A DNA stretch of 64,000 nt from Devosia chinhatensis (lineage in GTDB: Bacteria; Pseudomonadota; Alphaproteobacteria; Rhizobiales; Devosiaceae): the NCBI RefSeq assembly GCF_000969445.1, contig NZ_JZEY01000061.1, positions 310,001 to 374,000 on the forward strand. The letters run 5' to 3'. A program made the translations under genes and the position numbers. Below are positions 8,306-19,111 of the stretch, piece after piece. The notes beneath the pieces were generated by a model. It had not been told where the DNA came from. It made no database searches and worked only from the letters and a program-made list of their open reading frames with translations. The stretch's first letter is position 1, and every line of letters begins with the position of its first letter.

Positions 8306-9457
8306 ATGCTGATCGAGAACATCATGTATTTCGCACTGGGCCTGCTCGTGGCAGGGCTGGTTGCGCTCGTCATCATGCCGGCCGTCTGGAAGCGCGCCGT
8401 GCGCCTCACCAAGCGCCGCATCGAGGCCGCGACACCCATCACCATGGCCGAGTTCCGCGCCGACAAGGACCAGTTGCGCGCCGAATTCGCCCTTTCGACC
8501 CGTCGGTTGGAAATGAATGTCGAGGCCCTGCGCAAGCGGCTGGCCGAGCAGCTGAGCGACGTTAACCAGAAACGGGCGGACCTGGGCACCCTCAAGGCCG
8601 AGCGCGACAAGCATCTTGAGATCGTGCGCGAGCTCGAAGAACGCGAAGCCCAATTGCGCGCGCGGGTGCTGGACCTTGAGAAGGAAGGCACGGACCTGGC
8701 ACAGCGGCTGCGCATGCGCGACCGCGAGCTGGAAACACGGGCCGGCGAGCTGGAAAGCCTGCGATCGTCCCTGCGCAGCAGCGCCGGCACTGACGCAGCG
8801 GGGAGCGAAGCGGCCGAACAGATCGAGCATCTGTCCAGCGCCCTCGCCTTTGAGCGCAAGCGTGCGGACTTTCTGGAAGACCAGGCGCGCAGCCTGATCG
8901 AACGGCTGGAAAAAGCCGACCGGCGCAGCGGTGAAACCAATGACGCCATTGCCCATATGCGCGCAGCGCTCGAAGGACAGGAGAGCGAGCGCCAATCCGG
9001 CAAGGACGAGCTGGTGGCCGCCGAAGCCCGTATTGCCAGTGCCGAAAACCGTCTCAATGCGCTGCTGGCCGAGACCAGCGTGACCATTGCGCGCAGCGAG
9101 GACCGGGCCGAACAATTGCTGGCCGACAAGCTCTCGATGGAAGACGAACTCGAAACGCTGCGGGCCAAGGTCGGCAATGTCGAGGCCGCGATCATGGCCG
9201 ATTGGGAGACCGAGCGCTTCGAAGAGGCCCACCTGCGCGAAAAGCTCAACGACATCGCCGCCAGCGTCAGCCGGCTGGTTTATGCCGTGGACACCCAGCC
9301 CATTGCCAATGCCTTTCCGGAAGAAAGCCTCTTCGACCGCGTGCAGCGCTTCGCCGATGATGGTGAAAGCCAGGATATCTTGCCGACGCCAAGCCAAAGC
9401 CAGCGCGGCACGGTCTCCGACCGGCTGGCGGCCCTGCGGGAAATCCAGGACCGCTAG
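8306..9457 (+). CDS. Membrane-anchored coiled-coil protein, unknown
   Basis: This 383-residue protein has one N-terminal membrane helix (FALGLLVAGLVALVIMPAVW, about 9-28) followed by basic residues. Most of the rest is a long charged heptad-rich coiled coil to about residue 330, and the tail is less ordered. The positive charges after the helix suggest that the coiled coil is cytoplasmic. It resembles uncharacterised inner-membrane coiled-coil proteins of Hyphomicrobiales, but I cannot name a family. GGAG stands ten bases before the ATG. Neighbours give no functional clue. It is the second membrane-tethered coiled-coil gene in the first 10 kb; the one at 3127 differs in having a C-terminal folded domain. 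Confidence 0.78.
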   Translation: MLIENIMYFALGLLVAGLVALVIMPAVWKRAVRLTKRRIEAATPITMAEFRADKDQLRAEFALSTRRLEMNVEALRKRLAEQLSDVNQKRADLGTLKAERDKHLEIVRELEEREAQLRARVLDLEKEGTDLAQRLRMRDRELETRAGELESLRSSLRSSAGTDAAGSEAAEQIEHLSSALAFERKRADFLEDQARSLIERLEKADRRSGETNDAIAHMRAALEGQESERQSGKDELVAAEARIASAENRLNALLAETSVTIARSEDRAEQLLADKLSMEDELETLRAKVGNVEAAIMADWETERFEEAHLREKLNDIAASVSRLVYAVDTQPIANAFPEESLFDRVQRFADDGESQDILPTPSQSQRGTVSDRLAALREIQDR

Positions 9458-9567
9458 TCCAATCCGGGTGGCGTCGTCTCCTGCACAGTCCGGGCAATTG
9501 CTGAAGAGCCGCGGATGCCTCGTGCATCAACGGAACGCAACCACGGACCACGATCAGCCGAGGCCGG

Positions 9568-9915
9568 TCATTCGGCGGTGATGCGCAGGCTGCGTGTCAG
9601 CGCCCCGGTTCCGGCATCGAATATGGAGAGCGTCACGTCCCCGCCCAAGCGATAGGTGACCTGGACCGTACCATCATCGGTCAGGGCCGAAATGATTTCA
9701 GCACCTGCCGGGATGCTGACCGCGTCCGCGACGGCAGGCGGCGGACTGTCGCGCGTCACCCGATAGACAAGCGCAAAGCCAACGGCCATAAAGCCGAGCA
9801 CCATAATGCCCATCGAAAACGCGAATGACCGGCGGGCTTTTCCCAATGCGGCCCTTGCTTCCGGCGTCCACTCGGTGGCGTCGGCCTGGGGCTTGTTCTG
9901 ATCAGGATTGCTCAT
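9568..9915 (-). CDS. DUF6476-type membrane protein
   Basis: This 115-residue protein has a soluble N-terminus, one membrane helix (FSMGIMVLGFMAVGFALVYRV, about 32-52) and a small periplasmic beta-rich domain ending LSIFDAGTGALTRSLRI. This matches the layout of DUF6476, a short alphaproteobacterial family of unknown function often encoded beside rluD. Its ATG overlaps the rluD ATG on the other strand within CATG (9913-9916), and no good Shine-Dalgarno sequence precedes it. A start further upstream would run deep into rluD and is less likely. Confidence 0.72.
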   Translation of the reverse strand: MSNPDQNKPQADATEWTPEARAALGKARRSFAFSMGIMVLGFMAVGFALVYRVTRDSPPPAVADAVSIPAGAEIISALTDDGTVQVTYRLGGDVTLSIFDAGTGALTRSLRITAE

Positions 9916-10945
9916 GGCGGAAAATACCGATTTGGAGTTTGAGGGCGAACCCATTGAAATAGTGATCGACGAGAGCCTGGCTGGCGGACGGCTCGACGCC
10001 GTGCTGGCCAAGGCCCACGATGTGCTGAGCCGCAGCCGGATCAAGGACCTGATCCTCACCGGCGCCGTCAGCGTCGACGCAAAGCCGATCGCGGAACCCA
10101 ATTACCGGGTCAAGCCAGGTGAGACAATTGTTCTTCTTGCCCCGCCCCCCGAAGATCCCGACCCGCAGCCCGAGGACATCCCGCTCGATATCCTCTACGA
10201 GGACGAGCACCTGATCGTCATCAACAAGCCGGTCGGCATGGTGGTTCATCCCGCCCCCGGCTCGCCTTCCGGCACGCTGGTCAACGCGCTGATCCACCAT
10301 TGCGGTGCAAGTCTCAAGGGCATTGGCGGGGTCAAGCGCCCGGGCATCGTGCACCGACTGGACAAGGATACGTCGGGCGTGATGGTGGCGGCAAAGACCG
10401 AGCGGGCGCACAAGCACCTCTCCGAGCAATTTGCCGATCACGGGCGCACCGGCCCACTGCACCGCGCCTATATCGCCTATGCCTGGGGCAGTACCCAATC
10501 GGGAATGGGCACGGTCGACGCCCCGCTTGGCCGCGATCCGGGCAACAGGCTCAAGCAGGCCGTGCTCAAGAGCGGCCGCGAGGCCATTACCCACTACAAT
10601 GTCGAAGCGCGCTTCGGCGGGGACGGCTGGGACATCACGCGCATCCAGTGCCAGCTCGAAACCGGCCGCACCCACCAGATCCGCGTGCACATGGCCCATA
10701 TCGGTCATCCGCTGGTGTCGGACCTGCTCTATGCCCCGGGCTTTGCCACCAAGGTCAATCGCCTGCCCGAACCGCTGGCGCAGATCGTTGCAAATCTCGG
10801 CCGGCAGGCGCTCCATGCGGCCGAGCTGGGCTTCGAGCATCCCGCTACGGGCGAGGAAATGCTGTTCGAGGCCAACCTGCCCGACGATCTCCAGGAGCTT
10901 GAAGACGCCCTGGGCGATTACGACAAGGCCAATGCGCCACCCTGA
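9914..10945 (+). CDS. rluD: 23S rRNA pseudouridine synthase, RluD type
   Basis: The 343-residue enzyme converts uridines of 23S rRNA helix 69 to pseudouridine (RluD; RluC is the close alternative). It has an N-terminal S4 RNA-binding domain (GGRLDAVLAKAHDVLSRSR, about 24-42). The catalytic domain has the signature GIVHRLDKDTSG with catalytic Asp150. Later family blocks include GRTHQIRVHMAHIGHPLVSD. AGGA six bases upstream supports ATG 9914. The start codon overlaps that of the divergent DUF6476 gene, so each promoter must lie within the other gene. rpoH follows after 250 bases. Confidence 0.92.
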   Translation: MAENTDLEFEGEPIEIVIDESLAGGRLDAVLAKAHDVLSRSRIKDLILTGAVSVDAKPIAEPNYRVKPGETIVLLAPPPEDPDPQPEDIPLDILYEDEHLIVINKPVGMVVHPAPGSPSGTLVNALIHHCGASLKGIGGVKRPGIVHRLDKDTSGVMVAAKTERAHKHLSEQFADHGRTGPLHRAYIAYAWGSTQSGMGTVDAPLGRDPGNRLKQAVLKSGREAITHYNVEARFGGDGWDITRIQCQLETGRTHQIRVHMAHIGHPLVSDLLYAPGFATKVNRLPEPLAQIVANLGRQALHAAELGFEHPATGEEMLFEANLPDDLQELEDALGDYDKANAPP

Positions 10946-11041
10946 TGGAGCCGCTACACTCTCAGAAGGCCTCACGCCGACGTGTATGAACCATTCGGAC
11001 TTTCCATCGTAGTATACCGATGAAAGCACGAGGATGAGGCG

Positions 11042-11066
11042 GGAACCCTATCCAATTTGTAACGTT
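11042..11066 (+). promoter_or_regulatory. Predicted EcfG promoter upstream of rpoH
   Basis: GGAAC at 11042-11046, 16 bases, then CGTT at 11063-11066 is an exact match to GGAAC-N16-CGTT. Transcription would begin near 11073, leaving a leader of about 120 bases before the rpoH ATG. In several rhizobia a general-stress sigma factor drives an rpoH paralogue, which makes this plausible. Confidence 0.7.
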
Positions 11067-11083
11067 TAGTTCGGTTCCGACCT

Positions 11084-11111
11084 CTTAAAATTGCCCAAGT
11101 GCTACCTATAT
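11084..11111 (+). promoter_or_regulatory. Possible second rpoH promoter
   Basis: CTTAAA (11084-11089), 16 bases, CTATAT (11106-11111). This resembles alphaproteobacterial housekeeping or heat-shock promoters (-10 CYTATNT-like). The assignment is weak. Confidence 0.35.
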
Positions 11112-11195
11112 GTTGGATATCTGTCGGCTTGCCTCAGGGATGTCGTCAGGTGATCCGCCCGCGCAATGCGGGGGATAACGAAAGGGGGTGCGTCC

Positions 11196-12062
11196 ATGGC
11201 CCAGTCCAATTTGCCGGTCCTCTCGTCCGAAGGGGGCCTCAGCCGCTATCTTCAGGAAATCCGCAAGTTCCCCATGCTGGAACCGGATGAGGAATATATG
11301 CTGGCCAAGCGCTACAAGGAGCACGCCGATCCCGGCGCTGCCCAGAAGCTGATCACCAGCCACCTGCGCCTCGTCGCCAAGATCGCCATGGGCTATCGCG
11401 GCTACGGCCTGCCGATTTCCGAGGTGATTTCGGAAGGCAATGTGGGCTTGATGCACGCGGTCAAGCGTTTCGAGCCCGAAAAAGGCTTCCGCCTGGCGAC
11501 TTATGCGATGTGGTGGATCCGCGCCGCGATCCAGGAATATGTCCTGCGCTCCTGGAGCCTGGTCAAGATTGGCACGACTGCTGCCCAGAAGCGGCTTTTC
11601 TTCAATCTGCGCAAGGTCAAGGGCCAGATCGCCGCTCTCGAGGACGGGGCTTTGCATCCCGACCAGATCAAGCAGATCGCCACCACCCTCAAGGTGACCG
11701 AAGACGAAGTGGTGCAGATGAATTCGCGCCTGTCCGGCGATGCCTCGCTCAATTCGCCCATGCGGGCGGACGAAGGCTCCTCCGAATGGCAGGACTGGCT
11801 GGTGGACGATACGCCCGACCAGGAAACGAGCCTGGGCGAAAGCGAAGAATTCTCCGAGCGCATGGGCATGCTCAACACGGCGATGGACGTGCTCAACGAA
11901 CGCGAGCGCGCCATTTTCCAGGCCCGTCGCCTGCAGGACAATCCCTCGACGCTCGAGGAACTGGCTCAGCAATACGATGTCAGCCGCGAACGCATCCGCC
12001 AGATCGAGGTGCGCGCCTTCGAAAAGGTGCAGGACGCCGTCCGTGAAGCGGCCGGAGCCTGA
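11196..12062 (+). CDS. rpoH: RNA polymerase heat-shock sigma factor RpoH
   Basis: RpoH (sigma-32) directs transcription of chaperone and protease genes. The 288-residue protein has region 1.2 (LSRYLQEIRKFPML), region 2 (GNVGLMHAVKRFEPEKGFRL, YAMWWIRAAIQEY) and the diagnostic RpoH box QKRLFFNLR at 131-139. Region 4 (TLEELAQQYDVSRERIRQIE) is intact. Length and sequence fit the RpoH1 type. ATG 11196 follows AAAGGGGG; the in-frame start at 11166 is unlikely. A hairpin (CCCGC-GCAAT-GCGGG, 11158-11172) lies just upstream of the ribosome binding site and might modulate translation. ftsH, encoding the protease that degrades RpoH in E. coli, is next downstream. Confidence 0.96.
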   Translation: MAQSNLPVLSSEGGLSRYLQEIRKFPMLEPDEEYMLAKRYKEHADPGAAQKLITSHLRLVAKIAMGYRGYGLPISEVISEGNVGLMHAVKRFEPEKGFRLATYAMWWIRAAIQEYVLRSWSLVKIGTTAAQKRLFFNLRKVKGQIAALEDGALHPDQIKQIATTLKVTEDEVVQMNSRLSGDASLNSPMRADEGSSEWQDWLVDDTPDQETSLGESEEFSERMGMLNTAMDVLNERERAIFQARRLQDNPSTLEELAQQYDVSRERIRQIEVRAFEKVQDAVREAAGA

Positions 12063-12081
12063 ACCAGCGCGATGAGTTTGG

Positions 12082-12110
12082 AACGCCCCGGCCCGCTGCC
12101 GGGGCGTTTT
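12082..12110 (+). terminator. Rho-independent terminator of rpoH
   Basis: Perfect 11-bp stem (12082-12092 with 12098-12108), five-base loop and TTTT. It separates rpoH from ftsH. Confidence 0.92.
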
Positions 12111-12293
12111 GATTTGCGCAGGACCTGCATGCATCCAATCGGGTCGTGACGGCGTATTAACCCCGTAGCGACAATATGACTGGACGACGACGCCCGAACA
12201 GACGAGGTCTTGCCCTTGTAACGCCCTATTGGGGGTCTTACATTCGGCCCATTGTCGACGCGCTTTTCGTCGGCCCCTTCCGGGACAGGATTG

Positions 12294-14225
<1,932 letters not shown>

Positions 14226-14245
14226 GCCCATCGGGATCAATCATT

Positions 14246-14270
14246 AAGGGTCACCACCAGGTGGCCCTTT
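14246..14270 (+). terminator. Probable terminator between ftsH and glmM
   Basis: Ten-pair stem with one G-T wobble (AAGGGTCACC with GGTGGCCCTT), loop ACCA, then T-rich sequence. Confidence 0.65.
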
Positions 14271-14346
14271 CTCTTTGTCTTGCGCTGCTCTATTCAGGCG
14301 CAAAGTGGTATTGATATTACCGAACCAATGAATTGGGAGACCGGCC

Positions 14347-15690
14347 ATGGCCCGCAGATATTTCGGCACCGACGGCATTCGCGGCCTTGCCAACGGTGAC
14401 AAGCTCACGCCCGAGCTGGCGCTCAAGGTCGGCATGGCCGCGGGCACCAAGTTCGTGCGTGGCGATCACCGCAACCGCGTGGTGATCGGCAAGGATACGC
14501 GTCGGTCGGGCTACATGATCGAGCAGGCGCTCACTGCCGGTTTCACCGCAGTGGGCATGGACGTCTACCTGCTCGGACCGATGCCGACCCCGGCGGTCGC
14601 CATGCTGACCCGCTCCTTGCGTGCCGATCTGGGGGTGATGATCTCGGCTTCGCATAATCCCTATGACGACAATGGCATCAAGCTGTTCCGTCCCGATGGA
14701 TACAAGCTGAGCGACGAGATCGAAGCCGAGATCGAACGGCTGATCGACAGCGACATGACCCGCCATCTCGCCCGGGGCCGCGACATCGGTCGCGCTCACC
14801 GCGACGAGGAAGCCCGCACCCGCTACATCGAATATGCCAAGCGCACCCTGCCCCGCAGCGTGGATCTGGCGGGCCTGCGCGTCGTGCTCGATTGCGCCAA
14901 TGGCGCCGCCTACAAGGTCGCCCCGATCGCGCTCTGGGAGCTGGGCGCGGAAGTCTTCACCATCGGTGCCGAACCCGATGGCTTCAACATCAATCACAAG
15001 GTCGGCTCGACGGCGCCGGAAGCGGTGGCGGCGAAGGTCAAGGAAGTGCGCGCCGATATCGGCATCGCGCTCGATGGCGACGCCGACCGGGTCATCATCG
15101 TTGATGAAAAGGGGCACGTGGTCGATGGCGACCAGTTCATGGCCGTGATCGCCGAAAGCTGGCTTGAGCGCGACATGCTCATGGGCGGCGGGATCGTGGC
15201 CACGATCATGTCCAATCTGGGTCTCGAGCGGCACCTGACCAATCTGGGCCTCACGCTGGAGCGCACACAGGTGGGCGACCGCTACGTCCTCGAAACCATG
15301 CGCGCCAAGGGCTTCAATGTCGGCGGCGAGCAATCGGGCCACATCATCCTGTCCGATTTCACCACTACTGGCGACGGGCTTGTCGCCGCGCTGCAATTGC
15401 TGGGCGTGCTCAAGCAGAAGGGCGTGGCCGTCTCCGAAATCTGCCGCCGGTTCGAGAAGGTCCCGCAACTGTTGCGCAGCGTCAAGTTCAAGTCCGGCAA
15501 GCCGCTCGAGCACAAGCTGGTCATCCAGGCCATTGCCGACGGACAGGCCATGCTGGGCGCTGGCGGGCGACTGGTCGTGCGCGCCTCCGGCACCGAGCCG
15601 GTCATTCGCGTCATGGGCGAGGCCGACGATGCCCAATTGGTCGAAAAGGTGGTGGCCCAGGTCGAAACGGCGATCCGCGAGATTGCCTGA
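14347..15690 (+). CDS. glmM: Phosphoglucosamine mutase
   Basis: GlmM interconverts glucosamine-6-phosphate and glucosamine-1-phosphate, feeding UDP-GlcNAc for peptidoglycan and lipopolysaccharide. The 447 residues are normal length. The phospho-serine loop [11 protein letters not shown] has Ser102, the metal-binding loop is DGDADR, and the sugar loop reads GGEQSGHI. The C-terminal phosphate-binding loop is [17 protein letters not shown] precedes the ATG. The ftsH-glmM order is common in bacteria, although a probable terminator lies between the two genes here. Confidence 0.97.
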   Translation: MARRYFGTDGIRGLANGDKLTPELALKVGMAAGTKFVRGDHRNRVVIGKDTRRSGYMIEQALTAGFTAVGMDVYLLGPMPTPAVAMLTRSLRADLGVMISASHNPYDDNGIKLFRPDGYKLSDEIEAEIERLIDSDMTRHLARGRDIGRAHRDEEARTRYIEYAKRTLPRSVDLAGLRVVLDCANGAAYKVAPIALWELGAEVFTIGAEPDGFNINHKVGSTAPEAVAAKVKEVRADIGIALDGDADRVIIVDEKGHVVDGDQFMAVIAESWLERDMLMGGGIVATIMSNLGLERHLTNLGLTLERTQVGDRYVLETMRAKGFNVGGEQSGHIILSDFTTTGDGLVAALQLLGVLKQKGVAVSEICRRFEKVPQLLRSVKFKSGKPLEHKLVIQAIADGQAMLGAGGRLVVRASGTEPVIRVMGEADDAQLVEKVVAQVETAIREIA

Positions 15691-15785
15691 TGCGCCATTT
15701 ATGAGCGAGTGATTAACGCCATCGCCGGGGCCGAATACTTCGTCAATACCTGTGGCATCGGGAACAATAGGGTTAAAGCTTTAGG

Positions 15786-15800
15786 TTAAGTGGGCCTTAA
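15786..15800 (+). promoter_or_regulatory. Exact CtrA box upstream of outer-membrane protein gene
   Basis: TTAA (15786-15789), GTGGGCC, TTAA (15797-15800) matches TTAA-N7-TTAA perfectly. It lies 62 bases before the outer-membrane protein ATG. Another TTAA lies just upstream at 15773. Brucella omp25 is CtrA-controlled, which supports the reading. Confidence 0.68.
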
Positions 15801-15861
15801 GAAGTTTACGCAATATTGGCTGCAATCGACTGGTGTCGTGGCAACCAAAGGATCTTTTCAC

Positions 15862-16590
15862 ATGCGTAAGCTCACCCTCGCGGTGCTGGCGGCAGGAGCT
15901 GCTCTTGTCGCACCGGCCCTGGCAGCCGACCTGCCTTTCTATCCGCCGATCGTCGAAGTTCCCGACGTCGACTATGGCTATACCGGCTCGTTCTACCTGC
16001 GCGGCAGCGCCGGCCTGAACCTGATGTGGGCGCCCAACGTCTATCACCCGACGGCGACGCCCACGACCTACAATATCGATGGCTTCGGCTACGGCTATTC
16101 CTATGGCGTCGGCGCCGGCTTCGAAACCGGCACGGGCCTGCGTTTCGACGTCACTGCCGATATCCTGCGCAATGAAGGCATGCGCGCCACTGTCGATGAC
16201 GGCGCCGCCGGCCCGCTGGTCGATGGCGTGCACAAGCTGGCCCTGCGCTCCAGCGTCTTCCTCGCCAACGCCTATTACGATGTCGGGTTCGGCGATGGCT
16301 ATGGTGCCGCTGGCGGCGCCTTCGGCTATGTCGGTGGCGGCCTCGGTGTGGCCTTCAACGATCACACCGTGACCGATCCGCTGGGTGCGACCGTCCAGGC
16401 CCAGAACACCAGCCTCGCCGCAGCCGGCATGGTTGGTCTGGGCTATGATTTCGGTCAGATCGTCGCCGATGTCGGCTATCGCGGCCTCTATATCAACCGC
16501 ATCGAGAACACGACTGCAGCCTATCCCTACTCGGTGGACAATAACTGGGTTCACGAAGTGCGCGGCACCGTCCGCTACCGCTTCAACTGA
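15862..16590 (+). CDS. Outer-membrane beta-barrel protein
   Basis: This 242-residue protein has a signal peptide (MRKLTLAVLAAGAALVAPALA, cleavage before ADLPF). It then shows alternating aromatic and small residues typical of a small beta-barrel: GFGYGYSYGVGAGFETGTGL and FGYVGGGLGVAF. It ends in an amphipathic strand, RGTVRYRFN. It looks like the Omp25/OmpA-barrel-type family common in Hyphomicrobiales. ATG 15862 follows AAAGGATC and gives a clean signal peptide; the longer frame from 15790 would begin inside the CtrA box. Role probably structural, in envelope integrity. Confidence 0.85.
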   Translation: MRKLTLAVLAAGAALVAPALAADLPFYPPIVEVPDVDYGYTGSFYLRGSAGLNLMWAPNVYHPTATPTTYNIDGFGYGYSYGVGAGFETGTGLRFDVTADILRNEGMRATVDDGAAGPLVDGVHKLALRSSVFLANAYYDVGFGDGYGAAGGAFGYVGGGLGVAFNDHTVTDPLGATVQAQNTSLAAAGMVGLGYDFGQIVADVGYRGLYINRIENTTAAYPYSVDNNWVHEVRGTVRYRFN

Positions 16591-16676
16591 TCTGGTCTGT
16601 GGCGGACCGCCACATCCGCCATGCGCAATGAAAGGGTCGGCGCCGAAAGACGTCGGCCCTTTTGCCTGGGCCCATA

Positions 16677-17378
16677 TCACGCATCGCCATCGAAAAGCCG
16701 ACGATAGTCCTCCATGACCTGTCTGTCGCGGTCGGCACGCGGGACGGGTAGCTGCACCTGCCGCGCAATGCGCACCGGACGCCCTGAAAGAATGACGGCA
16801 CTATCGGCCAGGTGTGCCGCGTCTTCAGGATCATGGGTAACGAGCAGCATTGTCGGACCGAGCCGGGCGATGACACCGGCAAGCAAGGTGCGCATCTCGC
16901 CGGCAAGCTGCCGGTCGAGCGAAACGAAGGGTTCATCGAGCAGCAACAGGCCGCTGCGTGTCGCCAGCGCCCGGGCCAGTGCGACGCGGCGCTGCATGCC
17001 GCCTGACAATTGCCCGGGAAAGGCGCGGCCCTCTCCGGCAAGACCGACCTGATCGAGAAGCGCCGTGGCCTCCGCAAGGCTGAGAGCACCGTTCGCCAGC
17101 CGTACATTGTCGACCGCAGTAAGCCAGGGCAAAAGCCGGGGATCCTGAAACACCATGCCGGGGGCATCGGCCAGATCCTGCGTTCCAAGGCGGATGCTGC
17201 CGCTGAAGGTCCGGTCGATCCCGGCGACCATCCTGAGAAGGCTCGACTTGCCCACCCCCGAGGGTCCCAGCAAGGCCACCACCTTTCCCCGCGGCACGCA
17301 TAGGTGAAAATCGGTAAAGAGCGGCGCGCCCGCGCCATAGCGCTTTTCGGTGATTTCGATGGTCAGGTCTGCCGCCAT
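16677..17378 (-). CDS. ABC importer ATPase, NitT/TauT type
   Basis: This 233-residue ATP-binding subunit has Walker A (GPSGVGKSS, about 38-46), signature LSGGM, Walker B LLLLDEPFVSLD and switch His in THDPEDAAH. It resembles SsuB/TauB-type ATPases of small-molecule importers. The first codons overlap the permease by 16 bases, so translational coupling is likely. It ends a four-gene minus-strand operon: dehydrogenase-like protein, binding protein, permease, ATPase. The substrate cannot be read from the sequence. Confidence 0.88.
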   Translation of the reverse strand: MAADLTIEITEKRYGAGAPLFTDFHLCVPRGKVVALLGPSGVGKSSLLRMVAGIDRTFSGSIRLGTQDLADAPGMVFQDPRLLPWLTAVDNVRLANGALSLAEATALLDQVGLAGEGRAFPGQLSGGMQRRVALARALATRSGLLLLDEPFVSLDRQLAGEMRTLLAGVIARLGPTMLLVTHDPEDAAHLADSAVILSGRPVRIARQVQLPVPRADRDRQVMEDYRRLFDGDA

Positions 17379-18127
17379 GCCAGCGCCCTCCGCTCGAGCG
17401 GCCGCAAGAGGCCATATTCGAAAGCCAGCACGACGGCGATGAAGCTTGCCGTATAGGCGAGGATGCCCTGGACGTCGAAAAACTGGAACAGAACGCTGAC
17501 GCGATAACCGACCCCACCGTCGCTACCCAGCACCTCGAAAACGAGCACGATCTTCCAGATGAGGGACAGCCCCGTGCGTGCTGCCGCCAGCATGAAGGGG
17601 AGCAATTGCGGCCAGTAGATCTTGGCCAATTGCTGTCGAAAATCGAGCCGCAGGGCGCGGGACAACTCCTCATAGTCGTTTGAAAAGCTGCGCACGCCCT
17701 CGCGCACGGTCACAATGACAAGGGGCATCTTGTTGATGACGACGGCCGCGACCAGCGCACTCTCCGTCAGCCCCAGCCAGATATAGAGGACGATGGCCAC
17801 GACAATGGCCGGCAGATTGAGCCCGACGACAAGCCAGGCGGAAAACAGGCGGTCGAGGATGGCCTGCCGACCCAGCAGGAGGCCGAGCACGGTGCCCAGG
17901 ACCATTGCAATGACGAAAGCGCTGGTGGCCCGCGCCAGGGTCTTGGCAAGATCGGCCAGGAGCGGCCCCTGGCTGGCCACTCGCACGATCTCAGCGGTGA
18001 CCTCAAGTGGAGTGGGGAAGAGACGATGGGCCACGACAATGGCCAGAACCTGCCAGACAATGAGCAGGAGCGGCAGGGAAGCCAGTTCCCAGCGCCAGCC
18101 TGCCAGCCGCTGCCGGTCTGGACGCAC
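17363..18127 (-). CDS. ABC importer permease, NitT/TauT type
   Basis: This 254-residue inner-membrane subunit has about six membrane helices and the cytoplasmic EAA-like loop (SNDYEELSRALRLDFRQQ, with WPQLLPFMLAA after it) that docks the ATPase. It belongs to the SsuC/TauC/BPD_transp_1 group. It starts with GTG sharing its G with the binding-protein stop codon (TAGTG), tight coupling within the operon. The partner ATPase overlaps its end. Confidence 0.88.
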   Translation of the reverse strand: MRPDRQRLAGWRWELASLPLLLIVWQVLAIVVAHRLFPTPLEVTAEIVRVASQGPLLADLAKTLARATSAFVIAMVLGTVLGLLLGRQAILDRLFSAWLVVGLNLPAIVVAIVLYIWLGLTESALVAAVVINKMPLVIVTVREGVRSFSNDYEELSRALRLDFRQQLAKIYWPQLLPFMLAAARTGLSLIWKIVLVFEVLGSDGGVGYRVSVLFQFFDVQGILAYTASFIAVVLAFEYGLLRPLERRALAWRQT

Positions 18128-19101
18128 TATCGGGAATATCCCGCCCAGAACGTACCCGGCGCCAATTGCGTCTGTGACCCCACAACATCACTGCCACCGG
18201 TGCGGGCCAGAACGGCGAAGGCCTGCTCGGCGGCGAGCACATCTTCCCCGCTGACGCCCGAGACAATGCCGGCCCGGTAGTCTTCGCGCAATTGGGCAAA
18301 CAGCGAGGCGTCCGCGCTCACCCCCATGAGGGGCGCCAGCTCCGTCCAGACCGCATCGTCGGAAAGCAACCTGGCCTTGGCGTCGAAGGAGGCATCGAGG
18401 AAGCGGCCGAAAACGTCTGCCTTTTCGGCCGCAACCGCTTCGCTGAAAGTCCAGCCCAGCAGGACTGGCGTGCGCTCGAGCCCAAGATCGGCGAACATCT
18501 CGGCAACCGAGATCACCTCGACCATGCCCGCCTGCTTGGCCCGGGCGTTCCAGTGCCAGAAATTGAGCCCGGCATCGATGGCGCCGGAGGCGAGCAATTC
18601 GTTGATGAGGGGCGGTGCGCCGAAGCGCGCCTGCCCCACATCAGCCAGCGCCGTGCCGGTCAACTGCTCGTAATAGGCCTGAAGCACCACCCAGCTCTTG
18701 TCGGCCGGACCACCGGCGACGCCGATGGTCTTGCCCGCAAGGTCAGTGACATCGGAAATGGTGCTATCGGGCGGTACCATCAACCCGCCCACCGCCAGCG
18801 AATGCGGCACCATGGTGAAATCGGCGCCCTGGCTGCGCTGCGCCGAAACCCAGGTGAAGTCGGAAAGGATGATATCGACCGCCCCAGCCTGGAGGGCGAT
18901 CTGCCCGGCCCGGCTATCGGCAAGAGGCCGGACGTCGATCGTCAAACCATGCTGGAGATCCAGGCCGAGCGTGCGGATCGCCTCGATCTCCCATTGCACG
19001 GTACCGCTTTCCTGCAATCCCAAAACAATCGTGTCCTGGGCCGGGACGGAGACAACCATCCCGGCCAGGAGCGTCAATGCCGCGAGCGAACGTGTGAACA
19101 C
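18127..19101 (-). CDS. ABC importer periplasmic substrate-binding protein
   Basis: This 324-residue protein has a signal peptide (about 1-21, ending PAQ). It has an NMT1/SsuA-like binding fold: GLQESGTVQWEIEAI, LQAGAVDIILSDFTWVSAQR, LAGKTIGVAGGPADKSW, LNFWHWNARAKQAG. Such proteins bind small anions or heterocycles such as sulfonates, thiamine precursors or taurine. The aromatic-rich segment FWHW might line the pocket. It is one base from the permease and ten bases downstream of a sorbosone-dehydrogenase-like gene, which suggests import of a compound related to that enzyme. The ligand is unknown. Confidence 0.86.
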   Translation of the reverse strand: MFTRSLAALTLLAGMVVSVPAQDTIVLGLQESGTVQWEIEAIRTLGLDLQHGLTIDVRPLADSRAGQIALQAGAVDIILSDFTWVSAQRSQGADFTMVPHSLAVGGLMVPPDSTISDVTDLAGKTIGVAGGPADKSWVVLQAYYEQLTGTALADVGQARFGAPPLINELLASGAIDAGLNFWHWNARAKQAGMVEVISVAEMFADLGLERTPVLLGWTFSEAVAAEKADVFGRFLDASFDAKARLLSDDAVWTELAPLMGVSADASLFAQLREDYRAGIVSGVSGEDVLAAEQAFAVLARTGGSDVVGSQTQLAPGTFWAGYSR

Positions 19102-19111
19102 GATGGGGCCT

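Noticed and set aside
12209..12230. A heat-shock promoter before ftsH (CTTG and CCCTATT)
   Set aside because: Spacing between the two elements is about 12 bases, too short for sigma-32.
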